DNA of 44,740 nt from Patescibacteria group bacterium (GCA_018895235.1 JAHIOM010000015.1:1-44740), one strand, 5' to 3'; shown: positions 1-8,410, counted from the stretch's first letter. Notes: a model not told the origin generated them from the letters alone. Program-made: numbers and translations.

Positions 1-803
1 CCCACTTCTACTGCTTTTTTCTCTTCAAAATCGGTTGAACCGCATTTTTCCTCAGGACAAGCTGTCATTTGGCTTTTTATCTCTTTATTAATTGCAGCAC
101 CGCATTTCTTACATATATATATGATATCTTCACCCGACTCGGTTATTGTCTGATATTCGTGGGAATATTTTGAAAAACTTCCGCCAGAAGCCCAGGTTTT
201 AAAAGTAAATCTATTTTTACCCTTTGTTAAAATACCGCATTCTTTAAAGATTTTAAAGTAGACCTCGCTTACTTTATCATAATAATTATCCAAGTCCTCC
301 TGGCTGACGTGGAAAGAGTAAAGGTCCTTCATTATAAACTCTCTTGTGCGCATTAAACCCGATTTAGCCCTTGCTTCGTTGCGGAACTTTGTCTGAATTT
401 GGAAAAGATATAAAGGAAGATCTTTATAGGAAGAAATTATCTTTTTTGCCAAGGGCACAATAACTTCTTCATGGGTGGCGGCCAAAGCATAATCTTTGTC
501 TCCCTGACCTTTTAATTTAAAGAGGGCTTCAAAATTATTCCAGCGGCCGGTTTTAAGCCAATTTTCTTTTGGAGTTAAAGCCGGCATCAGTATTTCTTGG
601 CCGGAAACCGGGGATAGAATCATATTTCTGCGGATAATATTTTCTATTTTTTTAATTACTCTGTGGCCGAGCGGCAAAAAACTATAAGCGCCGGCCATCA
701 ATTGGTCAATGAACCCGGCTCGCAAAAGAAGCTTATGGGAAATGGCCTCTGCTTCTCTCGGTGTTTCTTTTGTGGTTTTATAAAATAATTTAGATTGCAG
801 CAT
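1..803 (-). CDS. proS: Prolyl-tRNA synthetase, N-terminal 267 codons (3' end outside window)
   Basis: Class II aminoacyl-tRNA synthetase that charges tRNA-Pro. The N-terminus MLQSKLFYKTTKE, a THEEV motif and a SGGSFSKYSHEY segment fit bacterial ProRS. After SGED comes a short Cys-containing stretch (CKKCG ... CPEEKC), then KKAVEVG at the window edge. That last string matches the segment that normally follows the roughly 180-residue INS editing domain, so INS appears to be absent. An in-frame ATG nine codons upstream (830) is possible, but family alignment favours 803. It is the last visible gene of the murA-mreB-holB-frr-rseP unit. No Shine-Dalgarno is visible. Confidence 0.93.
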   Translation of the reverse strand, partial: MLQSKLFYKTTKETPREAEAISHKLLLRAGFIDQLMAGAYSFLPLGHRVIKKIENIIRRNMILSPVSGQEILMPALTPKENWLKTGRWNNFEALFKLKGQGDKDYALAATHEEVIVPLAKKIISSYKDLPLYLFQIQTKFRNEARAKSGLMRTREFIMKDLYSFHVSQEDLDNYYDKVSEVYFKIFKECGILTKGKNRFTFKTWASGGSFSKYSHEYQTITESGEDIIYICKKCGAAINKEIKSQMTACPEEKCGSTDFEEKKAVEV

Positions 804-834
804 ATTGTTATATATTTTTTTAAAAACCATCTTT

Positions 835-886
835 TATAAGCATAGCTTTTAATGTCCGATTATAAGCATAGCTTTTAATGTCCGAT
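835..886. repeat. 26-bp tandem direct repeat (2 copies) across the rseP stop codon
   Basis: Two identical 26-bp units (835-860 and 861-886) lie back to back between proS and rseP. The rseP stop codon (875-877) is inside the unit nearer the gene, and the second unit carries a spare copy of the same stop and last codons. It looks like a recent local duplication. Confidence 0.85.
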
Positions 887-1990
887 TATAAACTCCGAAA
901 ATTTTGGTATGTCAAACTTAATTGTAACAAAAATTGATAGGGTGATTAGCATAAAAAAGAAAATAACGGTTATTGTCTGTTCGATTTTAGGAGAAATAGA
1001 TTTTCCTTTTATTTTTTCAATCGCCAAAAATAACAATTTCCCTCCGTCTAGGGCCGGAATAGGTAAAAGATTGAAAATAGCCAGCAAGACAGAAATTGCG
1101 CCGATAAAGTATAAAAAGAATCCTATACCCAATTCAGCTGCTCTAGCCAGATAAACAGTAATACCTATCGGGCCTGCCGGTTCAGCTCCAGCCGGAACCC
1201 CCTTGCCCGTGATAAGATCGCTTAAAATTCCGACTAAGCCTCCTATAGCCTTAACGCTTATTTCGCCACAATAAACCAACCCTTTAATCGGAGTCTGATA
1301 CCAGGGATATTTTTCAATAAGAGTGGCTGTTCTTTGCAGCTGGACGCCGATTAAACCCTCGTTTTGAGGCGGCGAAACCCGCGGGACCAAAGAAATATTT
1401 AAAGATTGATTTCCCCTTTGAATAATAAAATAGACCTTTTTCCCTTTGTTGACTTCAATAAAATCCTGAAAGTCGTTTATTCTGCTCGCTATTATTTTAT
1501 CCGACCCTTCAACCCATAATTCTTTAATGATATCTCCTCTTTTTATCCCCGATATTTCAGCCGGAGAATCCTGGTGAACATTCAAAACTTGGATTTTTGC
1601 GCCAGTCAATAAAGGATCATCTTCATCGCTAATCGGTATTTCTACCCCAATATTAAAAACAACCGTAAAAATAATAATGGCAGCAACCCAAAAACTGATT
1701 ATCCCGCCAAGAACAATGAAAACTTTCTTTGGCATTGATAAGCCGCTGAAACTATGGCGATCCTCTATCCCGCCAATCTCGCCAGGTATTTTTACAAAAG
1801 CGCCGAAAGGGAAAAGATTTAAAGAATAAAGGGTTTTCCCAATCTTCTTGCCACAAATTCTGGGGGGATATCCTATGCCAAACTCTTCAACATTAAGACC
1901 GCTTTTCTTGGCTGCAATAAAATGCCCAAATTCATGGATAATCATTAAAAAAATAACGCTGAAAAATGCAATAATAATGGCTAAAATCAT
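875..1990 (-). CDS. rseP: RseP-like site-2 intramembrane zinc metalloprotease (M50B)
   Basis: Polytopic membrane protease of the S2P family. RseP homologues cut transmembrane anti-sigma factors and cleared signal peptides. HEFGH at residues 19-23 is the zinc site, inside the first membrane segment. A second hydrophobic segment lies around 88-112. A PDZ domain follows at about 130-215, with GIKRGDII as its ligand-loop region. NLLPIPALDGGK near 310-318 holds the third zinc ligand. At 371 aa it is slightly short because there is one PDZ rather than two. Its last codons (IIGH) sit in the tandem repeat at 835-886. It lies 25 nt after frr, inside the murA operon. Confidence 0.94.
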   Translation of the reverse strand: MILAIIIAFFSVIFLMIIHEFGHFIAAKKSGLNVEEFGIGYPPRICGKKIGKTLYSLNLFPFGAFVKIPGEIGGIEDRHSFSGLSMPKKVFIVLGGIISFWVAAIIIFTVVFNIGVEIPISDEDDPLLTGAKIQVLNVHQDSPAEISGIKRGDIIKELWVEGSDKIIASRINDFQDFIEVNKGKKVYFIIQRGNQSLNISLVPRVSPPQNEGLIGVQLQRTATLIEKYPWYQTPIKGLVYCGEISVKAIGGLVGILSDLITGKGVPAGAEPAGPIGITVYLARAAELGIGFFLYFIGAISVLLAIFNLLPIPALDGGKLLFLAIEKIKGKSISPKIEQTITVIFFFMLITLSIFVTIKFDIPKFSEFIIGH

Positions 1991-2015
1991 ATTTCTTACT
2001 TAAATTATTAAGATA

Positions 2016-2573
2016 TTAAGACAATTCTCTTTTTTTCTTTTCAGACAATTCCTTAATTTTCTCGTTTTGTTTGTCAACTAATTTCTGCAGCTCGTCTTTG
2101 CCCCGGAATTTCTCGTCTTCTGTAATTTTCTTTTCTTTGAATGACTCCTGAAGATTTTCCCAGGCGACTTCGCGCCAGTGCCTTATCGTCCGTCTGGCCT
2201 GTTCTGCCTTTTCATTAAGGTTTTTCACCAAAATCTGCCGGTACTCTTCAGTAAGTAAAGGCAAACCCAGCCGAATGATATTTTTGTCTACTGTAGCTGA
2301 CATTCCCAATCCGGACTGAGCAATCGCCTTTTCTATCGGCTCGATGTAGGATTTATCCCAGGGTTGAATAACAATTTGATTAGATTGAGGACAGGAAATC
2401 GCCCCTAATTGCTTCAAGGGAAATTTGCTGCCAAAACAATTAACCTCTATGTCTTCAACCAAAGATGGAGAGGCTCTTGATGTCCTAAGTTTTTGCAATT
2501 CCCCTTCAAAAAACTGAATAACTTTATCGAATTCTGGTTTAATTTTTTCAATAATTTCTTTATAATTTTCCAT
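2016..2573 (-). CDS. frr: Ribosome recycling factor
   Basis: RRF splits post-termination ribosomes together with EF-G. The 185-aa length is normal. The N-terminal helix with ELQKLRTSRASPSLVEDI, the middle beta domain (PWDKSYIEPIEKAI) and the C-terminal helix ending in KLVDKQNEKIKELSEKK are all in family order. It sits 5 nt after holB and before rseP. No Shine-Dalgarno precedes the ATG. Confidence 0.97.
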   Translation of the reverse strand: MENYKEIIEKIKPEFDKVIQFFEGELQKLRTSRASPSLVEDIEVNCFGSKFPLKQLGAISCPQSNQIVIQPWDKSYIEPIEKAIAQSGLGMSATVDKNIIRLGLPLLTEEYRQILVKNLNEKAEQARRTIRHWREVAWENLQESFKEKKITEDEKFRGKDELQKLVDKQNEKIKELSEKKKRELS

Positions 2574-2578
2574 GTTGT

Positions 2579-3523
2579 TTAAATTTCCAATAATAACACT
2601 TCTAAGGCCAACTTTGGGTTGGCATTTGTTGTTGTAATGCGAAAATCAATCAGATCAGCCAGCCTTATAATCTCTTTTATTTTCGTTAAGGAATATGATT
2701 TCATTTTTTCTGAAGGCGGGGGGAAATAATTAAAATCTATGAAATTATTTATCCCTATTTTAAAAAACAGGAGCTGCCTGAAATATCTTTTAAAAAGTTC
2801 TATTATATTGTTAAAATTGGGGGCTTCGAGATTTTTAACATACTGAAATTTTAAGGCAAGGTCTGAATCGCAAATTGCCAAAATTTTATCAAGGATTTTC
2901 TTTTCTTTTTCTATTTTGTCCGGCTCTAAGAGAAACTTTATTGCTCTTCCTGGTTTGCCATCGGATACATTGGCCAACATCTCTGCTTTTTTTGGAGGCA
3001 GTTTGTTTTCTATAAGATAATTTTTAATCTCTGACAAGCCGACAATAAAAAATTTAAGCATCTGGCAGCGAGACAGAATTGTTGGAAGCAGCATTTCCGG
3101 CTTTGAAGATATCAAAATAAGGATAGTTTGGCCTTTCGGCTCTTCCAGTGTTTTTAAAAAACAACTTTGGGCGTCTTTGCCCATTTTCTCCGCTTGGTCA
3201 ATAATCACTGCTTTAAAGGGGCTGTAATACGGTTTCAATTTCAAAAACTGCTGAACCTCTCTTATTTTGGAAATCTGGATTTCAGAATCATTCTTGGGAC
3301 TTATTACTAAAAGGTCTGGATGCCCTCCTTTCTCTATTAGTTTACAACTCTGGCATTTTTCTTCTTTGTTTGCGTTTTCGCTCATAATCAGTTTTACAAA
3401 CTCCAGGGCGAATGTTCTTTTGCCAATCTCCTCAGTCCCACTGAACAGGTAAGCGTGGGAAAGCTGGTTTAACTCAAATTTCCTTTTAAGAAAATTCCAC
3501 TGTTTTTGATGACCGATTAGCAT
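2579..3523 (-). CDS. holB: DNA polymerase III delta'-type clamp-loader ATPase
   Basis: AAA+ clamp-loader subunit used to load the sliding clamp. A P-loop-like GTEEIGKR lies at residues 29-36. A Zn-module remnant CQSC is at 57-60, with GHPD following. FLKTLEEP at the sensor/SRC region (near 142-149) and SRCQ near 171-174 are diagnostic of delta'/gamma. The C-terminal helical collar is weakly conserved. It is 314 aa and lies between mreB (5-nt gap) and frr. The delta' name is preferred over gamma/tau because of the short length and the incomplete P-loop. Confidence 0.88.
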   Translation of the reverse strand: MLIGHQKQWNFLKRKFELNQLSHAYLFSGTEEIGKRTFALEFVKLIMSENANKEEKCQSCKLIEKGGHPDLLVISPKNDSEIQISKIREVQQFLKLKPYYSPFKAVIIDQAEKMGKDAQSCFLKTLEEPKGQTILILISSKPEMLLPTILSRCQMLKFFIVGLSEIKNYLIENKLPPKKAEMLANVSDGKPGRAIKFLLEPDKIEKEKKILDKILAICDSDLALKFQYVKNLEAPNFNNIIELFKRYFRQLLFFKIGINNFIDFNYFPPPSEKMKSYSLTKIKEIIRLADLIDFRITTTNANPKLALEVLLLEI

Positions 3524-3528
3524 AAAAT

Positions 3529-4536
3529 TTACCTTTTTGACATTATAACCTTTTTGTACTCGTCTAAGTGTTCAAGCACTAAACCCGTTCCTTTAACCAC
3601 GCAAAAAAGCGGCTCTTCAGCAACGAAACAGGGAACGCCGGTACTCTGGGCTATTAGTTCATTGAATTTTGGAAGCAAGGCCCCGCCGCCGGCCATCACC
3701 ATGCCTTTATTCATAATATCGGCTGACAGTTCGGGCGGTGTTTCCGAAAGAACATTTTTTATCACTTGTATAATTTCTCCCAAAACATCAGAAATCGCTT
3801 CGCAGACTTCGTTGTTTGATATTTTTATATTTCTTGGCAGTCCTAATATTAAATCTCTTCCCTGAATTTCTAAAAACTTTAGTTCTTTTTGAAGTAAAGC
3901 GGCGCCTATTTTAATTTTTATCTCCTCGGCCGACTGGCTTCCTATCGCCAGGTTATATTTCTTTTTAATATACTCTGTGATCGCAGTATCAATCCTATCG
4001 CCAGCCACTCTTACGGAATGGGTGGTTACAATACTACCGAGAGAAATTACCGCCACCTCTGACGTTCCTCCGCCGATATCAATAATCATGTGGCCAGAAC
4101 AAGAGTTAATCGGGACGCCAGCCCCAATCGCAGCTAAAATAGGTTCTTTAGCAACAAATGCCTGCCTCGCACCCGCTCCCAAAGCCGCTTCAATTACCGC
4201 CCTTCGTTCTGTGCTGGTGATACAAGCCGGTACCGAAATTACCAGTTCTGGCCTCAAAAACCGTAAGAATCTGGTGGTTTTGCGGATAAAATATTTAATC
4301 ATTGCCTGTGTTACCCTGTAATCGGCAATAACCCCGTCTTTTAAGGGCCTGTAAACTTTAATATCATCGGGCGTTCGGCCAATCATTTCTTTTGCTTCCT
4401 CCCCTACTGCTAAAATCTTTTTATCAGAAAGCGAAACCGCCACCACCGAAGGCTCGTTTAAAACTATTCCCTTTCCCAAAACATAAACAAGAGAGTTGCA
4501 AGTACCAAGATCAATTGCGATTTTTGGTCGAAACAT
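3529..4536 (-). CDS. mreB: Rod-shape-determining actin homologue MreB
   Basis: Actin-fold filament protein that guides lateral cell-wall synthesis at the inner membrane face. Visible actin motifs are the phosphate-1 loop IDLGTCNSLVYV near residues 8-19, phosphate-2 IDIGGGTSEVAVIS near 153-166, and an adenosine motif GMVMAGGGALLP near 279-290. It is 335 aa, the usual length. It lies directly downstream of murA (11-nt gap), which ties it to peptidoglycan synthesis. Confidence 0.97.
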   Translation of the reverse strand: MFRPKIAIDLGTCNSLVYVLGKGIVLNEPSVVAVSLSDKKILAVGEEAKEMIGRTPDDIKVYRPLKDGVIADYRVTQAMIKYFIRKTTRFLRFLRPELVISVPACITSTERRAVIEAALGAGARQAFVAKEPILAAIGAGVPINSCSGHMIIDIGGGTSEVAVISLGSIVTTHSVRVAGDRIDTAITEYIKKKYNLAIGSQSAEEIKIKIGAALLQKELKFLEIQGRDLILGLPRNIKISNNEVCEAISDVLGEIIQVIKNVLSETPPELSADIMNKGMVMAGGGALLPKFNELIAQSTGVPCFVAEEPLFCVVKGTGLVLEHLDEYKKVIMSKR

Positions 4537-4547
4537 AATAACGGCTT

Positions 4548-5807
4548 TTAATTTTTAACTCTTTTAATATCCGCGCCCAATTTCTGCAAACGTTCTTCTA
4601 TTTTTTCATATCCTCTATCAATCTGAAAAATATTTTCAATGGTGGTTTTCCCTTTTGCCATTAACCCCGCAACTATCAAACAGGCACCGGCCCTGATATC
4701 CCATGATTCAATTTTCAAACCGGAAAGCTCTGCGGGACCGAAAATAAAAGTTCTGTGCGGGTCAACCATTTCAATATCAGCTCCCATCTTTCGGAGTTCC
4801 TGAACATAATTGAACCGATTTTCATATAACGGATCGTGAACCAAACTCTTCCCCTGGGCTTTAATCAAAAGAGGAATTATTATTGGCAGAAGATCGGTTG
4901 GAAAACCGGGATAAGGCAGCGCCTGAATCTTAGTCGCTAAAAGCTTAGAAGATTTAAAAACAGTAACAGAATTTTTGTCTTTTTTGAAGTTTACGCCTAT
5001 TTCTTTAAGTTTTTTAAGAAACAGATCCAAGTGGTCGCAATTAACATTTTTTACTTTAACCCTATCTCCTGCTACCGCCGCAGCAACTATAAAAGTCCCA
5101 GCTTCAATGGGGTCAAAAATAATGCGGTGAGAAGCCCCTTTCAGTTTTTTAACCCCGTCTATTTCAATAGTGTGAGTGCCAAGTCCTTTTATTTTCGCTC
5201 CCATCTTTAAAAGCATTTCGCCCAAATCCTGAATATGGGGTTCTGAAGCTGCGGCCTTAATAATTGTTTTGCCTTTTGCCAAAACAGCAGCCAACATCAA
5301 AGTTTCCGTGGCAGTCACGCTAAATTCCTCTAAAACTATTTCTTTGCCTATTAATTCCTGCCTCTCCACTTTGTAAAAATCACTCGATCTCCATATCTTA
5401 GCCCCCATTTCTTCAAGAGCGTTAAGATGAATAGAAATTGGCCTTACGCCAATTCTATCTCCGCCAGGCGGGGGCATTTTAAAACTCTTAAATCTGGCCA
5501 GAAGGGAACCGAATAAGAGAACAGAAATTCTGGCCTTGGAAACCTTGTCAAAATCAATTTTTTCTGGATCCAAGGAGTTGCTTTTTATTTTTATCTTTCT
5601 TTCAGAAACCTGCTCAACTTTAACTCCCAAACTTTTCAACACTTCTATCATATTAAAAATATCCTCCACTTGAGGTAGGTTATCAATTGTACATTCTTCA
5701 TTGGTAAGCAGGGTGGCGGCAAGTATCGGACCGGCAGCATTTTTGCAACCGCCTACGCTTATTTCTCCTTTAAGATTTTTTTGTCCGTGAATAACGAATT
5801 TGTCCAT
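4548..5807 (-). CDS. murA: UDP-N-acetylglucosamine 1-carboxyvinyltransferase, Asp-type active site
   Basis: Catalyses the first committed step of peptidoglycan synthesis, PEP transfer to UDP-GlcNAc. It is an EPSP-synthase-like double domain of 419 aa. CKNAA at 21-25 gives the conserved Lys22/Asn23. The catalytic loop reads PPPGGDRIG at 112-120, with Asp117 (codon GAT) where most MurA have the Cys that fosfomycin alkylates. DHLDLFLKKL and FPTDLLPI also match the family. First gene of its operon, under the promoter at 5831-5859. Leader about 17 nt, no Shine-Dalgarno. Confidence 0.97.
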   Translation of the reverse strand: MDKFVIHGQKNLKGEISVGGCKNAAGPILAATLLTNEECTIDNLPQVEDIFNMIEVLKSLGVKVEQVSERKIKIKSNSLDPEKIDFDKVSKARISVLLFGSLLARFKSFKMPPPGGDRIGVRPISIHLNALEEMGAKIWRSSDFYKVERQELIGKEIVLEEFSVTATETLMLAAVLAKGKTIIKAAASEPHIQDLGEMLLKMGAKIKGLGTHTIEIDGVKKLKGASHRIIFDPIEAGTFIVAAAVAGDRVKVKNVNCDHLDLFLKKLKEIGVNFKKDKNSVTVFKSSKLLATKIQALPYPGFPTDLLPIIIPLLIKAQGKSLVHDPLYENRFNYVQELRKMGADIEMVDPHRTFIFGPAELSGLKIESWDIRAGACLIVAGLMAKGKTTIENIFQIDRGYEKIEERLQKLGADIKRVKN

Positions 5808-5830
5808 AGATAAAATTACAAGATATTTCT

Positions 5831-5859
5831 ATATTAATCTGATTTTTCAGATTTGGCAA
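5831..5859 (-). promoter_or_regulatory. Promoter for murA operon with dyad in the spacer
   Basis: On the minus strand TTGCCA, a 17-nt spacer and TAATAT. The spacer is itself a dyad, AATCTGA-AAAA-TCAGATT, which could be an operator. The -35 overlaps the -35 of the divergent plus-strand promoter. Confidence 0.7.
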
Positions 5860-5881
5860 GTAATCAATTTTAGTTTAGAAT
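5853..5881 (+). promoter_or_regulatory. Divergent promoter for the PEGA-domain gene
   Basis: TTGGCA, 17 nt, then TAGAAT. The -35 shares TTTGGCAA with the murA -35 on the other strand, so the two promoters probably compete for polymerase. Predicted start near 5888. Confidence 0.6.
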
Positions 5882-5930
5882 AATAAGAGTGTGGGATTCG
5901 AGCCCTGCACCCCAGTACATTCAACTGATT

Positions 5931-7052
5931 ATGAACAGAAAAATCCGACTCATCTTATTTTCTTTTTTTGTCTTTTTATATCTACTCGTCGCTCCTGTTT
6001 TAATCGTTTATTCCCTTGGTTACCGGGTTGATTTTGAAAACAAAAAATTGGTGAGCACTGGCGGCCTGTATATGAAGATATGGCCCCAGGAAACTGAAAT
6101 TCTGATTGACGACAAAATAGAGAAAAAAACCGGTCTTTTCTCTAACCAGATATTGATTCAAGGTCTTTTTCCCAAAAAACACAGTATTTCAGTCAATAAA
6201 GACGGATATTACCCCTGGCAGAAAACCTTAGAAATAAAAGATAAAGAAGTCACCAGAGTAGAAAACATTACCTTGATAAAAAAAGAAATATTTTTTGAAA
6301 TATCAAAAGAAAAAATCAACAATTTTTATTTTTCCCCCAATCGAAATTTAATTTTATTGTTAGATTCCAGCCAGCATTTTTCTTTGGTCAACAGCCAAAC
6401 AAAAATAGAAGAAAATTCTTTCTCCCTTCCCAAGGTTATTAAAAATGACGTTGATGTTTTTTCCTGGGATGAAAACGAAAAAATAATCACCCTAGAAACA
6501 GGAGATGATTATTTTTCAGTAGATTATAATAAAACGGGCCTTATTGAGCCAAAAGAAATATCATTAGAAAACAGCGATAAATTGGTTTCTGCCGCCAAAT
6601 TAACTTTTAAGAAAGAGGGGGCCTATATTTATTTGCTTGATTCTGAAACAAATAACTTTGACGAATTCTACCAGGCAAAAGATATAATATTTTCTCCGGA
6701 TAAATCAAAGTTTTTGTTCTTCAACGACCACGAGATTCTTTTTGCAGAATTAAAAACACCCGACCAAAAAAACTTCTTAATGCGCTTTTCAGAGAAAATT
6801 AATAACTGCTTTTGGCTGAATAATTACTATATAATTTTCGATGTTGCCGACTCCGTAAAAATATCAGAAATCGATACTAGGGATAAAATAAATATGGTTG
6901 ATATGGAAACAAAAATAAATCTTATTGATAATAGTTTTGTGGAATTAAAAAATCCTAAAATATTCTTTGACGAAATTAACAAAAAACTCTACATTTTAAA
7001 CAAGAATACTCTTTTTGTTTCCAAGCCGCTCACCGACAAAAACAATAAATAA
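5931..7052 (+). CDS. Membrane-anchored PEGA-domain protein
   Basis: Function unknown. An N-terminal membrane segment (IRLILFSFFVFLYLLVAPVL) is followed by a PEGA-like beta domain (GGLYMKIWPQETEILIDDKI ... GLFPKKHSISVNKDGYYPWQ). PEGA domains are found in cell-surface proteins. The remaining ~250 residues look like short beta strands (SPNRNLILLLDSSQHFS, FSPDKSKFLFFNDHEILFA), perhaps a propeller. The frame is open from a GTG at 5889, but the predicted transcript starts near 5888 and the membrane helix begins after the ATG at 5931, so 5931 is chosen. One of four plus-strand genes here. Confidence 0.82.
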   Translation: MNRKIRLILFSFFVFLYLLVAPVLIVYSLGYRVDFENKKLVSTGGLYMKIWPQETEILIDDKIEKKTGLFSNQILIQGLFPKKHSISVNKDGYYPWQKTLEIKDKEVTRVENITLIKKEIFFEISKEKINNFYFSPNRNLILLLDSSQHFSLVNSQTKIEENSFSLPKVIKNDVDVFSWDENEKIITLETGDDYFSVDYNKTGLIEPKEISLENSDKLVSAAKLTFKKEGAYIYLLDSETNNFDEFYQAKDIIFSPDKSKFLFFNDHEILFAELKTPDQKNFLMRFSEKINNCFWLNNYYIIFDVADSVKISEIDTRDKINMVDMETKINLIDNSFVELKNPKIFFDEINKKLYILNKNTLFVSKPLTDKNNK

Positions 7053-7059
7053 TACACTC

Positions 7060-7085
7060 AAAAACCGCCCAAGAGGCGGTTTTTT
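7060..7085. terminator. Bidirectional terminator between PEGA gene and Cas4-like gene
   Basis: AAAACCGCC-caaga-GGCGGTTTT, with A-rich and T-rich flanks on both strands, placed between two converging genes. A typical shared intrinsic terminator. Confidence 0.88.
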
Positions 7086-7086
7086 G

Positions 7087-7788
7087 TTATTCTTTTTTAC
7101 CGTTTAATCCTTCTATCTTCTCTTTTAACTCTTCCCACTTCATTTCTTCTGCTTCGCCTAATTTGCAAACCTCCAAATATTGGCAATATTGGCATTGCCA
7201 ATATGAGGGGTATCCCGGAATCCTGGCTGGCACGGCATTATCTGTAATTTGTTTTTTTAGGATAGTAAGACCGGATATCAATTGTTCTGCTACTGCCGGA
7301 TTATAATTAACCAAAAATTCTTTTAATCCTAACCTGTCTTTATCTACATAAAGCAATATGCCTTTTGGAATTTTAAAAAAGTGCAGATAAAGCTGTAATT
7401 GCAGAACGTTTTCTTCTTTGGGCTCTTTTAGGTTCCGGAAAATCATACTGTTCATGCTTTTAATATCCAAAACAAATAATTCTTTGCCGTCTGATAAAAC
7501 TGCATCTGCCCTTCCTCTCACTATTTCTTGCGGAGGTATGTTAACCTCTGAAGCCACTACATGAATGTCGCGGGTAGAAAGAAGGGGTTTCATTATCAAT
7601 TTGTGCATATTCTCTCCGTGGTCAAATAATCTTAAAAATGCTGCCTCTAAATCTTTCTTGGGCGCATTTTTAAACTTCAAGAAAATCTGGCGGGGACACT
7701 TACCAGCTTCTGAAATATAAAAACTGGTTTGTCCCTTTCTGAACTTCTCTTTATCCAAATAAAATTTATCAATAATTTCTTTAAGCAT
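7087..7788 (-). CDS. RecB/Cas4-family PD-(D/E)XK nuclease with four-Cys Fe-S site
   Basis: Probable DNA exonuclease. Nuclease motifs: GRAD with Asp95, DIKS with Asp108 and Lys110, then QLQLY (Q130, Y134) as the QxxxY motif. Cys31 near the N-terminus and Cys199, Cys202, Cys208 at the C-terminus match the Cas4/AddB-type iron-sulfur cluster. 233 aa. No CRISPR array or other cas gene is in the window, so a general repair role fits better than spacer acquisition. The predicted promoter (7797-7825) is so close that the mRNA should be leaderless or nearly so. Confidence 0.85.
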   Translation of the reverse strand: MLKEIIDKFYLDKEKFRKGQTSFYISEAGKCPRQIFLKFKNAPKKDLEAAFLRLFDHGENMHKLIMKPLLSTRDIHVVASEVNIPPQEIVRGRADAVLSDGKELFVLDIKSMNSMIFRNLKEPKEENVLQLQLYLHFFKIPKGILLYVDKDRLGLKEFLVNYNPAVAEQLISGLTILKKQITDNAVPARIPGYPSYWQCQYCQYLEVCKLGEAEEMKWEELKEKIEGLNGKKE

Positions 7789-7796
7789 ATGGAGTC

Positions 7797-7825
7797 ATTT
7801 TATCACCTTGCAAAAATTGACGCAA
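7797..7825 (-). promoter_or_regulatory. Promoter for Cas4-like nuclease gene
   Basis: TTGCGT, 17 nt, TAAAAT on the minus strand. The ATG is 8 nt after the -10 hexamer, so the start of transcription should coincide almost exactly with the start codon. Confidence 0.68.
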
Positions 7826-7832
7826 GTAAAAT

Positions 7833-7858
7833 AAAAATCCGGCCGAAGCCGGATTTTC
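7833..7858 (-). terminator. Intrinsic terminator after rpsI
   Basis: AAAATCCGGC-ttcg-GCCGGATTTT on the minus strand, followed by a T-rich run. It ends the infA-to-rpsI operon and overlaps the upstream flank of the next promoter. Confidence 0.9.
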
Positions 7859-7868
7859 ATTGTTTATA

Positions 7869-8408
7869 TTATCGTTTTGACCACTGCGGAGCGCGTCTTG
7901 CTCTTTTTAAACCAAACTTTTTCCTTTCTCTCATTCTCGGGTCGCGGGTCAAATATCCTGCCTTTCTAAGGCGTTTTCTAAAGTTGGGATTAAACCCAAC
8001 AAGAACTCTGGCCGTGCCGTGTCTTATGGCTTCTGCCTGGGCTTTTAAACCCCCTCCCGTTACTCTGACTAAAACTCTGAACTTATCAAGACACTTCATT
8101 TTTTTCAATGAAGCAATAGCGGTTTCTTGAAGCCCGGGATGCGAAAAGTATTCTTGATATGGCTTATTATTAATTAAAAACTCTTTTTCCCCGCGGGTAT
8201 AGAATCTTACTCTGGCCACAGCTGTCTTTCTTCTGCCTATTGCTTCGTGATATCTGTCTGATTTTAAATCTTTATCAGAAAGGATAATAAAATCTTCGGA
8301 AGAAACTCTTTCTTCTTCAATTTTCTCGGTCTTCAACTCCTTAATTATTTCCACCGGTTTTTTTTTCTTTTCCTCTTTTTTTGTTTTTGTAGCCTTTTTT
8401 TCTACCAT
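7869..8408 (-). CDS. rpsI: Ribosomal protein uS9 with long N-terminal extension
   Basis: 30S head protein whose C-terminal tail reaches the P site. The S9 core starts near residue 53 (YHEAIGRRKTAVARVRFYT) and ends with the conserved SKR tail. Upstream are about 50 residues rich in Lys and Glu (KKATKTKKEEKKKKPVE), so the protein is 179 aa against about 130 normally. It follows rplM after the Y1 repeat and precedes a terminator, so it is the last gene of the operon. Confidence 0.97.
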   Translation of the reverse strand: MVEKKATKTKKEEKKKKPVEIIKELKTEKIEEERVSSEDFIILSDKDLKSDRYHEAIGRRKTAVARVRFYTRGEKEFLINNKPYQEYFSHPGLQETAIASLKKMKCLDKFRVLVRVTGGGLKAQAEAIRHGTARVLVGFNPNFRKRLRKAGYLTRDPRMRERKKFGLKRARRAPQWSKR

Positions 8409-8410
8409 GA

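Noticed and set aside
5885-5920. T-arm-like string (ggattcgagccc) suggesting a tRNA or tRNA fragment
   Set aside because: No acceptor, D or anticodon arm can be built around it, and it falls in the predicted 5' leader of the PEGA gene.
5889-5930. GTG start giving the PEGA protein 14 extra residues
   Set aside because: It coincides with the predicted transcription start and adds residues (WDSSPAPQ) unlike a membrane-protein N-terminus; ATG at 5931 precedes the helix.
7087-7788. The Cas4-like nuclease as evidence of a CRISPR-Cas system
   Set aside because: No cas1, cas2, effector or array is in the window; stand-alone Cas4/RecB-type nucleases are common.
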